Below are positions 8,229-16,543 of a DNA stretch of 64,000 nt, one piece after another. The stretch is from Streptomyces sp. Alt3 (GTDB taxonomy: Bacteria; Actinomycetota; Actinomycetes; Streptomycetales; Streptomycetaceae): positions 1 to 64,000 of the forward strand of contig NZ_CP120983.1 of NCBI RefSeq assembly GCF_030719215.1, given 5' to 3'. The position numbers and the translations under genes were made by a program. The notes under the pieces were generated by a model that had not been told where the DNA came from, did not search any database, and saw only the letters and a list, made by a program, of their open reading frames with translations. Every line of letters starts with the position of its first letter. Position 1 is the stretch's first letter.

Positions 8229-8879
8229 TCAGGGGCGGTATCCGCCCTGGACGAGACCGAGCGCTGCGGTGCGCAGCTCGCTCGCCGTGGTGCGGCCGAC
8301 CGACAGCTCTTCCTGGATCGTGGCGAGGGGTACGGCGTCGAGCTGGGTGTCCTGGCCGGCCGGGGTGGCGGCGAGGAGGAGTCGGGCGACGCGGCGTTCG
8401 GAGCGCTCGCGGGGGGGGGTGAGGCGGGCGTAGTCCTCGCGCTCCTGGGCGGCGGCCTCGATGCGGGCGGCCTGCTCGCGGAGCTGGGCGGTGCGCAGTT
8501 CCGTCTTGGCGGCCTCGTGCTCGGCCTGGGCCTGCTGGGCGCGCCGGTCGGCGCGCTGGTTCGCGGAGCTCCGCCTCGGCGGTGGTGCGGGCGGTCTCCC
8601 CGCGGAGCTGGGCGACGCGGAGCTCCGCCTGGGCGGCCTGCTCCTGCGCCTGGGCGGCGTCGCGGCGGGCGGCGACGGCCTCGGCCTGGGGCCTGGGCGG
8701 TGGCGGCGGTCGCCTGCGCGGCGGCCGTGCCGGTGCGGGCGGCGACCTGGTACTCCGCCTCCGCGATGTCGGGCCTCGCCGGTCAGGGCGGTGATGCGGT
8801 CCCGCTTCGCCTGCTCGCACTGGCGCTGCGCCTCCATGCGCTGGCGCTCCGCAGCGGACGTCCGGGCACGTGGCTGCAT
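8229..8879 (-). pseudogene. Coiled-coil, Spd/transfer-type protein with several frameshifts
   Basis: Following the coding sense through three frames gives one continuous Ala/Gln/Arg-rich coiled-coil protein. It reads ERQRMEAQRQCEQAKRDRIT, then AEAEYQVAARTGTAAAQAT, then EAVAARRDAAQAQEQAAQAE, then RADRRAQQAQAEHEAAKTEL, and ends GLVQGGYRP. At least three frame changes (around 8768, 8690 and 8565) are needed, so it is inactive. Long Ala-rich coiled coils with this C-terminus belong to Streptomyces plasmid spread and DUF2637-type proteins; that family link is from memory. The C-terminus is duplicated at 595-720. Confidence 0.7.
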
Positions 8880-8983
8880 GGCAACTCGTCACGAGCATAC
8901 GCACGAAACCCTGGGCGCACCCGGACAAAGCTTCACGTCCGGTCGCACAGGACTCTATGAAGAACGGCTGATTTAAGGCGGCA

Positions 8984-9153
8984 CCTAAGGGCTGTCCCGT
9001 AATCCCTGGCGGGCGCACGACGACAGCTACGGCACCTCGCCGCGTTGTCGGAACGCACGAATACATCCAGTATGCGAGCGTCCCTCCGCCTTGCGATGCA
9101 CCGCATCTGACGCCGTGCGCTGATCCACCACGGATTGCGGGACAGCCCTTAGG
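8984..9153. mobile_element. 170-bp MITE-like element with 22-bp terminal inverted repeats
   Basis: The two ends are 22-bp inverted repeats beginning CCTAAGGGCTGTCCCG and differing at one position. The inside has no reading frame. The GGGCTGTCCCG end is typical of Streptomyces IS5-type elements, so this is probably a miniature derivative moved by a transposase encoded elsewhere. It lies just upstream of the low-GC secreted-protein gene. Confidence 0.75.
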
Positions 9154-9336
9154 AGGGAACGTCAGGCCGCAGCGCTTCTCCCTTGTTCAACTCGGCTCGA
9201 AAATGGCTTGGACGGGTTGCGGAATCGACAGTTCTCGACAATCAAGTTCAGAATTCAATTGACGCCGCCTCGCACCTAACCGTTTGATTGCCGCATCCGA
9301 ACCAGCACAGAGAATTCGATGCCAAAGGTGGAAAAC

Positions 9337-9828
9337 ATGCCCAGAGCCACTGTCACGCGTCTCCGTAGAGCATTAGTAGCCGCTATGAGCATTGCGCTCG
9401 CGGCCGGAATCACATCGACCGCGCAAGCTCAGACCACAGCCATCTCAGCTCTGACGAACTGGAATGTCTATTCAACGCATTTCGGGCCCAACGGGGAGGA
9501 CGCCCCCCTCCGCTACGGCCGCGGCGACGTGGCGGGCTCAGCAGGCTTCGGGAAGCTTCACATCGAAGACAAGCACGCGAGTCAAATGGCCAGCTGGTCC
9601 ATCATGAAGAGAGACATCGACAAGACGCTGGACAGGGGAACCTGCAGCACCACCGGCGCTTCGGGCAACCGCAAGACCACATGCGTCTTGAACAGCAACA
9701 CCTTCTCCAACACACGAGCACGCCAAATGAAGGTGGTCTTCGCGCACCGAGTCGACTCGGACTCCAAGGATGGCCGCCCTGTAGGTATAATCACTGCCTA
9801 CTACTCCATCTGCGGCTGCTTTCTGTAA
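9337..9828 (+). CDS. Secreted small protein, possible nuclease-type toxin
   Basis: The ATG at 9337 is preferred over 9319 because AAGGTGG lies just upstream. The 163-residue product has a Sec signal peptide of about 31 residues (TRLRRALVAAMSIALAAGIT, cut after AQA). The mature domain carries FGKLHIEDKH near its middle, four cysteines and a final strand GIITAYY. A Gly-x-x-His-Ile-x-x-Lys-His turn followed by a C-terminal TAYY strand is reminiscent of small RNase toxins of the BECR fold; this is inference. GC content is clearly below the neighbours, and a TTA codon in the signal peptide implies bldA-dependent translation. Confidence 0.7.
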   Translation: MPRATVTRLRRALVAAMSIALAAGITSTAQAQTTAISALTNWNVYSTHFGPNGEDAPLRYGRGDVAGSAGFGKLHIEDKHASQMASWSIMKRDIDKTLDRGTCSTTGASGNRKTTCVLNSNTFSNTRARQMKVVFAHRVDSDSKDGRPVGIITAYYSICGCFL

Positions 9829-9837
9829 CGGGGGAAC

Positions 9838-10146
9838 ATGTCACTCCAGAAGCAGTACACGGAATACCTGAGGGAACTCGAAATCGACGTCAGGCAAGGA
9901 ATCAACGATTCTTTGACCTCAGAAAAATACGGCACCCTCAATTCCCTGAACTTCCACGAAGACGATCAAGGCGTCTGGCTTGAGGCATCAGTTCAACTGA
10001 GGAACATCGAGACTCCCTGGATGTTTCGCCGTGTCGTAGTTCGACCAGATGGCCCTCTCGACAGCCCGCTCATGGCCTCAACCCTCCTCAGCACGGCCAT
10101 GGTTGAGGACCTGGACACACTCCCATGGCCACCAGCCAGCGCCTGA
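9838..10146 (+). CDS. Small acidic cytoplasmic protein, possible immunity partner
   Basis: The 102-residue protein starts 9 bp after the secreted gene with its own GGGGGA site. It has no signal peptide or membrane segment, is acidic and helical at the N-terminus (QKQYTEYLRELEIDVRQGIN) and then has strand-like segments (VWLEASVQLRN, FRRVVVRPDG). Size, acidity and position directly behind a secreted protein fit an immunity protein. No family is recognised. Like its neighbour it has low GC and was probably acquired together with it. Confidence 0.6.
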   Translation: MSLQKQYTEYLRELEIDVRQGINDSLTSEKYGTLNSLNFHEDDQGVWLEASVQLRNIETPWMFRRVVVRPDGPLDSPLMASTLLSTAMVEDLDTLPWPPASA

Positions 10147-10859
10147 CCGACAAACAGCCAGGGAAGCTTTCTCGCAGCAAGTGGAAGCCACCACAGTAAG
10201 CACGCCGCCGTGATCGACAGCGGCCCATCAAGCGCTCCATGCCGACTCGGCCGGCAGTGGGGCGGAGGGCGGCGAGGCAGCTTCTCCGTAACAGCTGAAG
10301 CTGGCCAGCCTCCCCCGATCCGGCAAAAACGCGCAGGATGCCGCTGTCGGACTACCACTCGAGATGCCTGAGCGCCGACGACAAGATGCGGTAGCGGCCA
10401 TCACCCCGCTGGGACGACGCCTACCGACAGGGCCTGAACCGCGGCTGCCGAAAAGCACCTCGGGAGCAGGATGTCGTCGGCGTCTGCAGAGCGGCGCCCG
10501 GGCAGGTGCCAGTCAACGCGAACGGCTTGCTGGCCCTCTCGTCGGCGGGCCCCCGTCGACACGTCCGCCAATCGCCCTGCACCTCCTGCTGATCGGGACT
10601 GGTGCGCCCCGCAGGAGACGGAATAGGCGGAAGCAGAGGAACCCCCGCGCTACACGAGCGCGTGCACCGGCCCACCTCTGGGGGCTCGCGCGTCGCGACC
10701 TCATCGCCCTGGCGATGAACGGTTCTTGCTGGACGCGGGTGTGCCGTGACCGCCATTCGTCCCGCGCCACGCCTGGGCGCCAGCCAAGCGCTGAGGTAGT
10801 GCAGGGCCGGTCGTTTTCTAGTCGTTCGCCCCCCCGTTATGTTTTTCGCGGTCCTGCAA
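10147..10859. other. Gap without a supported gene
   Basis: Frames in this 0.7-kb stretch are short, Arg/Pro-rich and lack ribosome binding sites, and I recognise no family in them. It lies between the low-GC pair and the IS110-family element and may be the eroded left flank of the insertion. Confidence 0.4.
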
Positions 10860-10879
10860 TGGGGCCGCTGGCCTCCGGG

Positions 10880-11096
10880 CCCGGTATGACTGTGTCCCCT
10901 CTGTCGAACAGATGACCTGGGGGGGTGGTGTCGCCGGGTCCGTGGGGTGCCGTCGGAGACGCTGATGAGAGACCCGGCCACCGCCCGGTCCGGCGCAATG
11001 CCGGGCAGTACGCGGGCGGCAGGTCTGCATAACGTGGATGCGCGAGCACGGTGCCATTGCCGAGGCCGGCAGGAGCAACCACCTGGGAAGGGTGCG
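10880..11096 (+). ncRNA. Candidate bridge-RNA region of the IS110 element
   Basis: IS110-group elements are known to express a structured bridge RNA from the non-coding end upstream of the transposase, with loops that pair to target and donor DNA. This 0.2-kb segment is the equivalent position. I did not fold it; the call rests on element architecture. Confidence 0.3.
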
Positions 11097-12311
11097 ATGT
11101 TAGACACCGATGGCGTGGGCGTCTTCCTCGGGATGGACGTCGGCAAGTCCGCCCATCATGGCCACGGCCTGACTCCGGCGGGCAAGAAGATCTTCGACAA
11201 GCCGATGCCCAACAGCGAACCGAAACTGCGGGCCGTCTTCGACAAGCTCAAGGCCAAGTTCGGCACCGTGCTGGTGATCGTCGACCAGCCCGCATCGATC
11301 GGGGCTCTGCCGCTGACCGTCGCCCGAGACGCGGGCTGCGAGGTCGCCTACCTGCCCGGACTTGCCATGCGGCGGATCGCCGATCTGTATCCGGGCGAGG
11401 CGAAAACGGATGCGAAGGACGCGGCGGTGATCGCGGACGCGGCCCGGACGATGCCGCACATCCTGCGTTCGCTGGAGCTGACCGACGAGATCACCGCCGA
11501 GCTTACGGTGCTGACCGGCTTCGACCAGGACCTCGCCGCCGAGGCCACCCGCACCAGCAACCGGATACGCGGCCTGCTCACCCAGTTCCATCCCAGCCTC
11601 GAACGCGCGCTCGGCCCGCGGCTGGACCACCCCGCCGTCACCTGGCTCCTTGAGCGCCACGGATCCCCGGCCGCTTTGAGGAAAGCCGGCCGCTGCCGGC
11701 TCGTCGAGCTGATCCGGCCCAAGGCTCCGCGGATGGCACAGAGGCTGATCGATGACGTCTTCGACGCCCTCGTCGAGCAGACCGTCATCGTTCCCGGCAC
11801 TGGCACCCTCGACATCGTGATCCCGTCCCTGGCCGCCTCGCTCGCTGCTGTCCACGACCAACGCAGGGCACCCGAAGCCCAGATCAGCACCCTGCTGGAG
11901 GCCCACCCTCTTCACCAGGTCCTGACCTCGATGCCGGGCGTCGGCGTCAGGACCGCCGCCGTTCTGCTGGTCACCGTCGGCGACGGCACCGGCTTTCCAA
12001 GTGCCGCCCACCTCGCCTCCGACGCCGGCCTCGCACCCACGACGAAATCGTCGGGGACCTCGATCCACGGCGAACACGCACCACGCGGCGGAAACCGGCA
12101 GCTCAAACGCGCGATGTTCCTCTCCGCCTTCGCCTGCATGAACGCCGCCCCGGCATCACGCGCCTACTACAACCGGCAAAGAGCCCGCGGCAAAACGCAC
12201 ACCCAGGCACTCCTGCGACTCGCCCGCCAACGCATCAGCGTGCTGTTCGCCATGCTCCGAGACGGCACCCTCTACGAATCCAGAACCCCCACCATCACCC
12301 CCGCTGCCTGA
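11097..12311 (+). CDS. IS110-family transposase, 404 aa
   Basis: The N-terminal DEDD RuvC-like domain begins FLGMDVGKSAHHGHGLTPAG and includes VIVDQPASIGAL and the AKTDAKDAAVIADAAR motif. The C-terminal IS116/IS110/IS902 domain contains LTSMPGVGVRTAAVLLVTVG, and the SSGTSIHGEHAPRGGNRQLK segment carries the conserved Ser/Gly region. Length and motifs look complete, so it may be active. The ATG at 11097 follows GGGAAGGG; the second codon is TTA, so translation should depend on the bldA tRNA. Confidence 0.92.
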   Translation: MLDTDGVGVFLGMDVGKSAHHGHGLTPAGKKIFDKPMPNSEPKLRAVFDKLKAKFGTVLVIVDQPASIGALPLTVARDAGCEVAYLPGLAMRRIADLYPGEAKTDAKDAAVIADAARTMPHILRSLELTDEITAELTVLTGFDQDLAAEATRTSNRIRGLLTQFHPSLERALGPRLDHPAVTWLLERHGSPAALRKAGRCRLVELIRPKAPRMAQRLIDDVFDALVEQTVIVPGTGTLDIVIPSLAASLAAVHDQRRAPEAQISTLLEAHPLHQVLTSMPGVGVRTAAVLLVTVGDGTGFPSAAHLASDAGLAPTTKSSGTSIHGEHAPRGGNRQLKRAMFLSAFACMNAAPASRAYYNRQRARGKTHTQALLRLARQRISVLFAMLRDGTLYESRTPTITPAA

Positions 12312-12370
12312 CCACCCCAACCACACGCAAACCAGGCACCACGTCCTTGACGAAGGACATAGAGACCCCC

Positions 12371-12976
12371 CGCAATCGACCCGTGGTGGAACCCGCCCTG
12401 GAAGAGCGAGTGGCAGCGCAACTACTACCGCGCCCGCAACCACATCGAAGCGGGCGAACCGTACGACCCCGCCGCCCGTATCCCCGCACCGAGCACCGTC
12501 CTGGGCAGCTGGATCACCCGGGCGTGCCTCCAGTACAACCAGCTCCACCCCGACCAGCAGCGCCTGCTGAACGCCATCGGTGTCACCGCTCAGACAGCCG
12601 AACAGTGGCCGCCCAGCCCCCGGCCCCACGCCGAAGCCCTCGTCCGCGCCCGTACCTGGGCTGGCCAACACGGCTACCTCTGCCCGCCGATCAAGACCGT
12701 CCACGACGGCTTCCCCCTCGGCGAATGGCTCAACAGGCAGCGCGAGCTCGCGAAGAAGCGCAGCAGCCCCTCCCCCACCCAGCAGGCCCTCGCCGTGATC
12801 GATCCCTGGTAGAACCCGCCCTGGCCGATCCTGTGGCAACGCGCCTACCACCACGCCCTCGAACATCCCCGCCACCCGGCAGCCCGCAACTGGATCCATA
12901 ACCAGCAACGCGGCTGGCTCCTCCTCCACCCCCGCCAACAACACCCCCTCACCACAGCCGAACTCGTCAACGTCTG
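12371..12976 (+). pseudogene. C-terminal fragment of a helicase with helicase-associated (HA) repeats
   Basis: The frame directly after the IS110 element reads WNPPWKSEWQRNYYRARNHI, then VLGSWITRACLQYNQLHPDQ, then FPLGEWLNRQRELA: Trp-rich HA repeats like those at the C-terminus of the helicase at 18269-20884. An in-frame TAG at 12810-12812 follows IDPW where a second tryptophan is expected, then the frame continues to ELVNV and TGA. The ATPase domains are missing. It is a relic of a second subtelomeric-type helicase. Confidence 0.75.
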
Positions 12977-13507
12977 AACTCCCCCTCCGGTCAGTACCGG
13001 CACCTTCCGACTCGGGTCGGTTGGCCCTCAACCAGCCTGGGTTGGAGCGAACTTCGGACGTAATCTGCCCGAAGAGGTCTCAGACGGCGGCGTGATGACC
13101 GATACTGGTGGGCAGGTCTGGCGTGCCCGCACGAGGATGCGCGAGGCCGAAGAGCAGAAGAAAAGGCGGCGCGGAAAAGGTTAATGAACCGGCTTAAGTG
13201 CTTTATCAGCATTCTTTTTGTTAAGAACGCTATATAGTCCACCCTGCCCAAAAAGCCGAAGAAAACCTCCGCTAAAACCGCCGAACAAATCCTTTAAAAA
13301 ACCCTGCGGGACCAGCGCTCCGGTCTCCCAAGGGGCTGACAGGTATGCCGCAAAACAGCACCGGCCCGCCCTACGTCGGCGCCGGTCTTCGGCATGCCCT
13401 GACACCACGGCACACCAGTGCCGCCTCTCCCCGTCCCAGCCGTCCACGCACGGCTCGTTCAGGCATGAGGCGGCCCAGCCGTCACGTGCTGGAAGGGCAT
13501 CCACGCG
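12977..13507. other. Spacer containing an AT-rich island
   Basis: No gene is supported. The stretch 13180-13310 is strikingly AT-rich for this DNA (runs such as CTTTTTGTTAAG and CTTTAAAAAA) and lies upstream of the membrane gene at 13508. It could hold promoters or be foreign DNA. Confidence 0.4.
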
Positions 13508-13873
13508 ATGAACTCGTCCTCCCTTACCCCTATCTCCGGCCTCCTGGCCGGACTCCCCGCCGTCCTCGCCGGCGCTCTGGGCGGCGCACCCTGGTGGGCA
13601 GTCGGAGTGATCGTCATCGCGGCATACCTCGCCGTCCCCCTCACCAGCCTGATCCTCGACCACAAACGACAGCGAAAAGGAAACATCGTCGACGAGAAAT
13701 TCGCCGCCACCCTCGACCAGATAACAGACCCCGAGAAAAGAATCCAAGCCATCATCAGCTACCGGCAAGCCACAGCCCCCGCCACTACTCCCCAGCCACC
13801 ACCCGACCCGCCACCAGGAGCACTACCGCCCGCCGGCCCAGATAGTGGCAGCCAGTCACCAGCGCCCGCATAG
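13508..13873 (+). CDS. Small membrane protein with Pro-rich tail
   Basis: The 121-residue protein has two hydrophobic segments in the first 60 residues (GLLAGLPAVLAGALG and AVGVIVIAAYLAVPLTSLIL). A basic HKRQRK stop-transfer patch and a helical region (EKFAATLDQITDPEKRIQAI) follow, then a Pro-rich tail. GGAAGGG lies about 12 nt upstream of the ATG. Such proteins are common as small genes in Streptomyces; the function is unknown. Confidence 0.6.
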   Translation: MNSSSLTPISGLLAGLPAVLAGALGGAPWWAVGVIVIAAYLAVPLTSLILDHKRQRKGNIVDEKFAATLDQITDPEKRIQAIISYRQATAPATTPQPPPDPPPGALPPAGPDSGSQSPAPA

Positions 13874-13923
13874 ACGATAAGGAGTAGGCTTCCACGCTGG
13901 CTTCATGACCGGAGCCGATCTGT

Positions 13924-14175
13924 CTACCAGCCGGTGAGACTGTCGTCGTGGCCGTCGAGACGGTCCAGTTGGATGTCGCCCTCGAGGGTAAGCAGGTAGG
14001 GCTGGTGGGCACCCATATCGGCGAGCAGGTCGGCGGCAAGGGCGTAGGCCGTAACGACGGCCTCACGCTTGTCGGTGGCGAGAGCGGTTAGGTTCGCGAG
14101 GTTCTGTGCCGGAGTTCTCGGGATTGGTCCGACGGAGCCGTGCTGGAAGTGGCGCTCGGAGACGACAAGACGCAC
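13924..14175 (-). CDS. Possible small soluble protein
   Basis: The frame contains a protein-like helical stretch (NLTALATDKREAVVTAYALA) followed by an acidic end with DIQLDRLDGHDDSLTGW. No family, membrane segment or strong start is seen. It is kept because composition and codon bias look coding. Confidence 0.35.
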   Translation of the reverse strand: MRLVVSERHFQHGSVGPIPRTPAQNLANLTALATDKREAVVTAYALAADLLADMGAHQPYLLTLEGDIQLDRLDGHDDSLTGW

Positions 14176-14235
14176 GGGAGTGATGCCGCGGAAAACCTGG
14201 GCGCCCGGGGCGGCCGGTCGCGTCTAATGGCGCCC

Positions 14236-14598
14236 ATGACCCCATCACCTTCTGCCTTGTGGCGCTTCATCGACAAGGACGATGCCACCGCGCTGACGCT
14301 CGTCATCGACACTCCGGCCGGGGTCTACACCCGCCGTGTCCCGCCGGCGCTGCCTCTGGCCCCGGGCGTTGAGCACGGCCCCGCGGCGGAACAGGCGGCC
14401 CATCATGCCGCGGCGGCCTGGGGTCTGCCCGACTTCATCTTCCGCCAGGCCGCCCACACCCAGAAAGGATCAGGCCTCCGTGAACTCGGTGACTGCCTGC
14501 TGCTGGCCGGCCATCGAGGTGCGGTCGTGCAGGTCAAGGCCCGCACCATCGCGCCCAAGGACGACACCGCAGAAGCCGCCTGGATCAAGAAGGGGGCC
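14236..14598 (+). pseudogene. PD-(D/E)XK-like nuclease gene cut by an IS3-family element
   Basis: The protein starts MTPSPSALWRFIDKDDATAL and reaches LRELGDCLLLAGHRGAVVQVKART. The acidic residues followed by Q-V-K resemble the PD-(D/E)XK nuclease core (inference). The frame runs straight into the end of the IS at 14599 and no continuation is recognised beyond 15888, so the gene is truncated after about 120 codons. An ATG at 14227 is an alternative start. Confidence 0.55.
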
Positions 14599-14622
14599 TT
14601 GACCCCGAATCCTGAACACGGG

Positions 14623-15525
14623 TTATGCGGCTTGTGGCAGCGTAGTTGGTGTGCGGTGGAGGGCGTTCTCGAAGGCGATGGGTGATCGTTGTCCGAGGCG
14701 GGAGTGTCGGCGTCGGGTGTTGTAGCGGTGGAGCCATCGGAAGGCGTCGAGTCGGGCCTCGCGCTCGGTCGGCCAGCTTTTTCGTCCTTGCAGGGTCTCG
14801 CGTTTGAAGGTCGCGTTGAAGGATTCGGCGAGTGCGTTGTCCGCGCTGGACCCGACCGCGCTCATGCTTCGCCGCACCCCTGCTGACCTGCAGGCTTCGG
14901 CGAAAATTTTGCTCGTGTACTGAGCTCCGTGGTCGGTGTGCATGATCGATCCGGCGAGACTGCCGCGGGTGCGGATCGCTGCGGTCAGGGCGTCGGTGAC
15001 GAGGTCCGCGCGCATGTGGTCGGCGATCGCCCAGCCGGCCAGACGGCGTGATGCGAGGTCGATGACGGTCGCCAGGTAGCAGAACTTCCCGTCCTCGATG
15101 GGCAGGTAGGTGATGTCGCCGACGTACTTCGTGTTCGGCTGGCCTGCGGTGAAGTCGCGGCCGATCAGGTCCGGGGCCTTGGCGGCGGCCAGGTCGGAGA
15201 CGGTGGTGCGGTGCCGGCGGCGCAACCGGATTCCTTCGATCCCGGACGCCCGCATGATCCGGGCGACGCGCTTGTGGTTGACCGCGACACCGTTCTCCTC
15301 GCGGAGCTCGGCGGTGATCCTCGGGGCTCCGTAGGTGCCGTCCGATTCCTGGTGCACCGCCCGTACCCGGGCGGCCAGGCGGGCGTCGGCCACCTGCCGG
15401 GCGGCCCGGTCCACAGCCGTCCGCCGCCAGCAGTAGAAGCTCGAGCGGCTGACACCGAGGATGCTGCAGAGCCGCTTCACGCCGTGACGGCGCTGGAGGT
15501 CGGCGACACACTGGAAGCGGTTCAC
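14623..15525 (-). CDS. IS3-family transposase OrfB (integrase core)
   Basis: The 300-residue protein has an N-terminal HTH-21 region (VADLQRRHGVKRLCSILGVS) and the rve catalytic core. The core residues are seen in KYVGDITYLPIEDGKFCYLA (first D), HTDHGAQYTS (second D) and DNALAESFNATFKRE (E). All three are present, so it looks functional. Its start overlaps the end of orfA in the GTGA manner, suggesting coupling or frameshift fusion. Confidence 0.93.
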   Translation of the reverse strand: MNRFQCVADLQRRHGVKRLCSILGVSRSSFYCWRRTAVDRAARQVADARLAARVRAVHQESDGTYGAPRITAELREENGVAVNHKRVARIMRASGIEGIRLRRRHRTTVSDLAAAKAPDLIGRDFTAGQPNTKYVGDITYLPIEDGKFCYLATVIDLASRRLAGWAIADHMRADLVTDALTAAIRTRGSLAGSIMHTDHGAQYTSKIFAEACRSAGVRRSMSAVGSSADNALAESFNATFKRETLQGRKSWPTEREARLDAFRWLHRYNTRRRHSRLGQRSPIAFENALHRTPTTLPQAA

Positions 15526-15827
15526 CAGCGCGTCTCCCCGGCGAAATACTTCGCCGCTTTGCGCAGGATCTCCCGTTCCTCCTCCAGCTCACGGACCTTC
15601 TTCCGCAAGGCGGCGTTCTCCGCCTCCAGCGGTGCCGGCGGCAGGCCTGGTTCCTGTGTCCGCCGCCCTCGGGGACGGCTCACCCCGGCTGCCCGGACCC
15701 AGCTCCGCAGCGTCTCCGGGTTGATCCCCAGATCGGCTGCGACCGACCTGATCGTCGCTTCCGGCCGCGACTCGTACAGCGCGACCGCGTCCGCCTTGAA
15801 CTGCGGCGGGTAGTTCTTCATGACCAC
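15522..15827 (-). CDS. IS3-family transposase OrfA (HTH and leucine zipper)
   Basis: This is a 101-residue DNA-binding subunit. It starts MKNYPPQFKADAVALYESRP after a possible upstream GTG and has a helix-turn-helix (RSVAADLGINPETLRSWVRA). The C-terminal coiled coil (ENAALRKKVRELEEEREILR) mediates multimerisation in this family. It is complete and overlaps orfB by 4 bp. Confidence 0.92.
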   Translation of the reverse strand: MVMKNYPPQFKADAVALYESRPEATIRSVAADLGINPETLRSWVRAAGVSRPRGRRTQEPGLPPAPLEAENAALRKKVRELEEEREILRKAAKYFAGETRW

Positions 15828-15967
15828 GAGATGTCCGTTCTCAGATCCTCAGGATCCAGTGTCTCGTGTGTCCAACATCCGGGGTCAAGGCCCCCCTGGC
15901 TACGATGTAGAACGCCCCCGGCAGCTGCAATGCCGGAGGGCGGGATGCTGTCGCTCGTCCGCGGTTC

Positions 15968-16543
15968 TCAGGCGGCCCAGCCGACCGAGGAGACGTTGCT
16001 GTACGCGTCGTACTCGGAGCCGAGGTCCTCGATGATGATGTCCCAGACCGCGTCGAGCTCGTCGACGTCGTCGTTTGTCCAGGCGTCGACGGCGCGGTCC
16101 CAGACGCCGCGCACGGTGAGGCTGCGGCTGGACAGGTCCCGCTGGTGCTTGCCCTCCACGCGGGACTGGTCCACGGGGTTGATCTCGACACGCGTTCCGC
16201 GCCCGTGATTGTTGAGGCGCTTCTTCAGGTCGGCGGCGACGTTGCGGCGGCGCAGGTCCCAGTACGCGGCATCCAGCCGCGACCGGTTCGCCTTGTTCGG
16301 GATCCGCTCCTCGGCCAGCCAGGCCATCAGGGTCCGCGGGGAGACATGGACCCCGGCACGGTCCATCGCCTCGTATCCGGCGTCGGTCTTGGTGAGGTAG
16401 TTCAGGCGTGCGGCGAGACCGCGCTCACTCTCCACGGACGAGGCGATGCCGGTGACCATGCGCTCGATCGCGACGCCGAGGGCATCGGCCCCGGGCAGGC
16501 CCCGGGCGTTGTACATGCCGAGGTCCATCCAGCGGCCGGCCAT
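15968..16543 (-). CDS. tpg: Telomere terminal protein (Tpg-like)
   Basis: The 191-residue protein begins directly at the stop of the tap-like gene (TGATG). It has the size and layout of Streptomyces terminal proteins, which prime end-patching and stay covalently bound to the 5' telomere ends. An N-terminal helical DNA-binding region (LAARLNYLTKTDAGYEAMDR, then VSPRTLMAWLAEERIPNKAN) is followed by a basic linker with GTRVEI and a C-terminal acidic domain (DELDAVWDIIIEDLGSEYDA). It is divergent from the best-known Tpg in sequence. Assignment rests on this layout plus the tap partner. Confidence 0.75.
   Translation of the reverse strand: MAGRWMDLGMYNARGLPGADALGVAIERMVTGIASSVESERGLAARLNYLTKTDAGYEAMDRAGVHVSPRTLMAWLAEERIPNKANRSRLDAAYWDLRRRNVAADLKKRLNNHGRGTRVEINPVDQSRVEGKHQRDLSSRSLTVRGVWDRAVDAWTNDDVDELDAVWDIIIEDLGSEYDAYSNVSSVGWAA

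Larger units (their letters stand above)
10860..12365 (+). mobile_element. IS110-family insertion sequence
   Basis: The element holds one intact transposase gene (11097-12311) with a long non-coding left end and a short right end, the architecture of IS110/IS116/IS902 elements, which lack terminal inverted repeats. Boundaries are approximate because there is no repeat to mark them. On the right, coding sequence of a broken helicase resumes at about 12371, which fixes that edge closely. Confidence 0.7.
14599..15888 (-). mobile_element. IS3-family element, copy 1 (1290 bp)
   Basis: The ends are TTGACC and GGTCAA with similar inner sequence, both flanked by GGCC. It carries orfA and orfB on the minus strand. 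A second copy of exactly the same length and organisation lies in opposite orientation at 48570-49859. It interrupts the nuclease-like gene at 14236. GGCC may be a 4-bp target duplication or part of the inverted repeat, since it is the same at both loci. Confidence 0.88.

Noticed and set aside
12156..13031. Long minus-strand frame across the IS110 3' end and helicase relic
   Set aside because: It is the antisense shadow of two well-recognised plus-strand coding regions.
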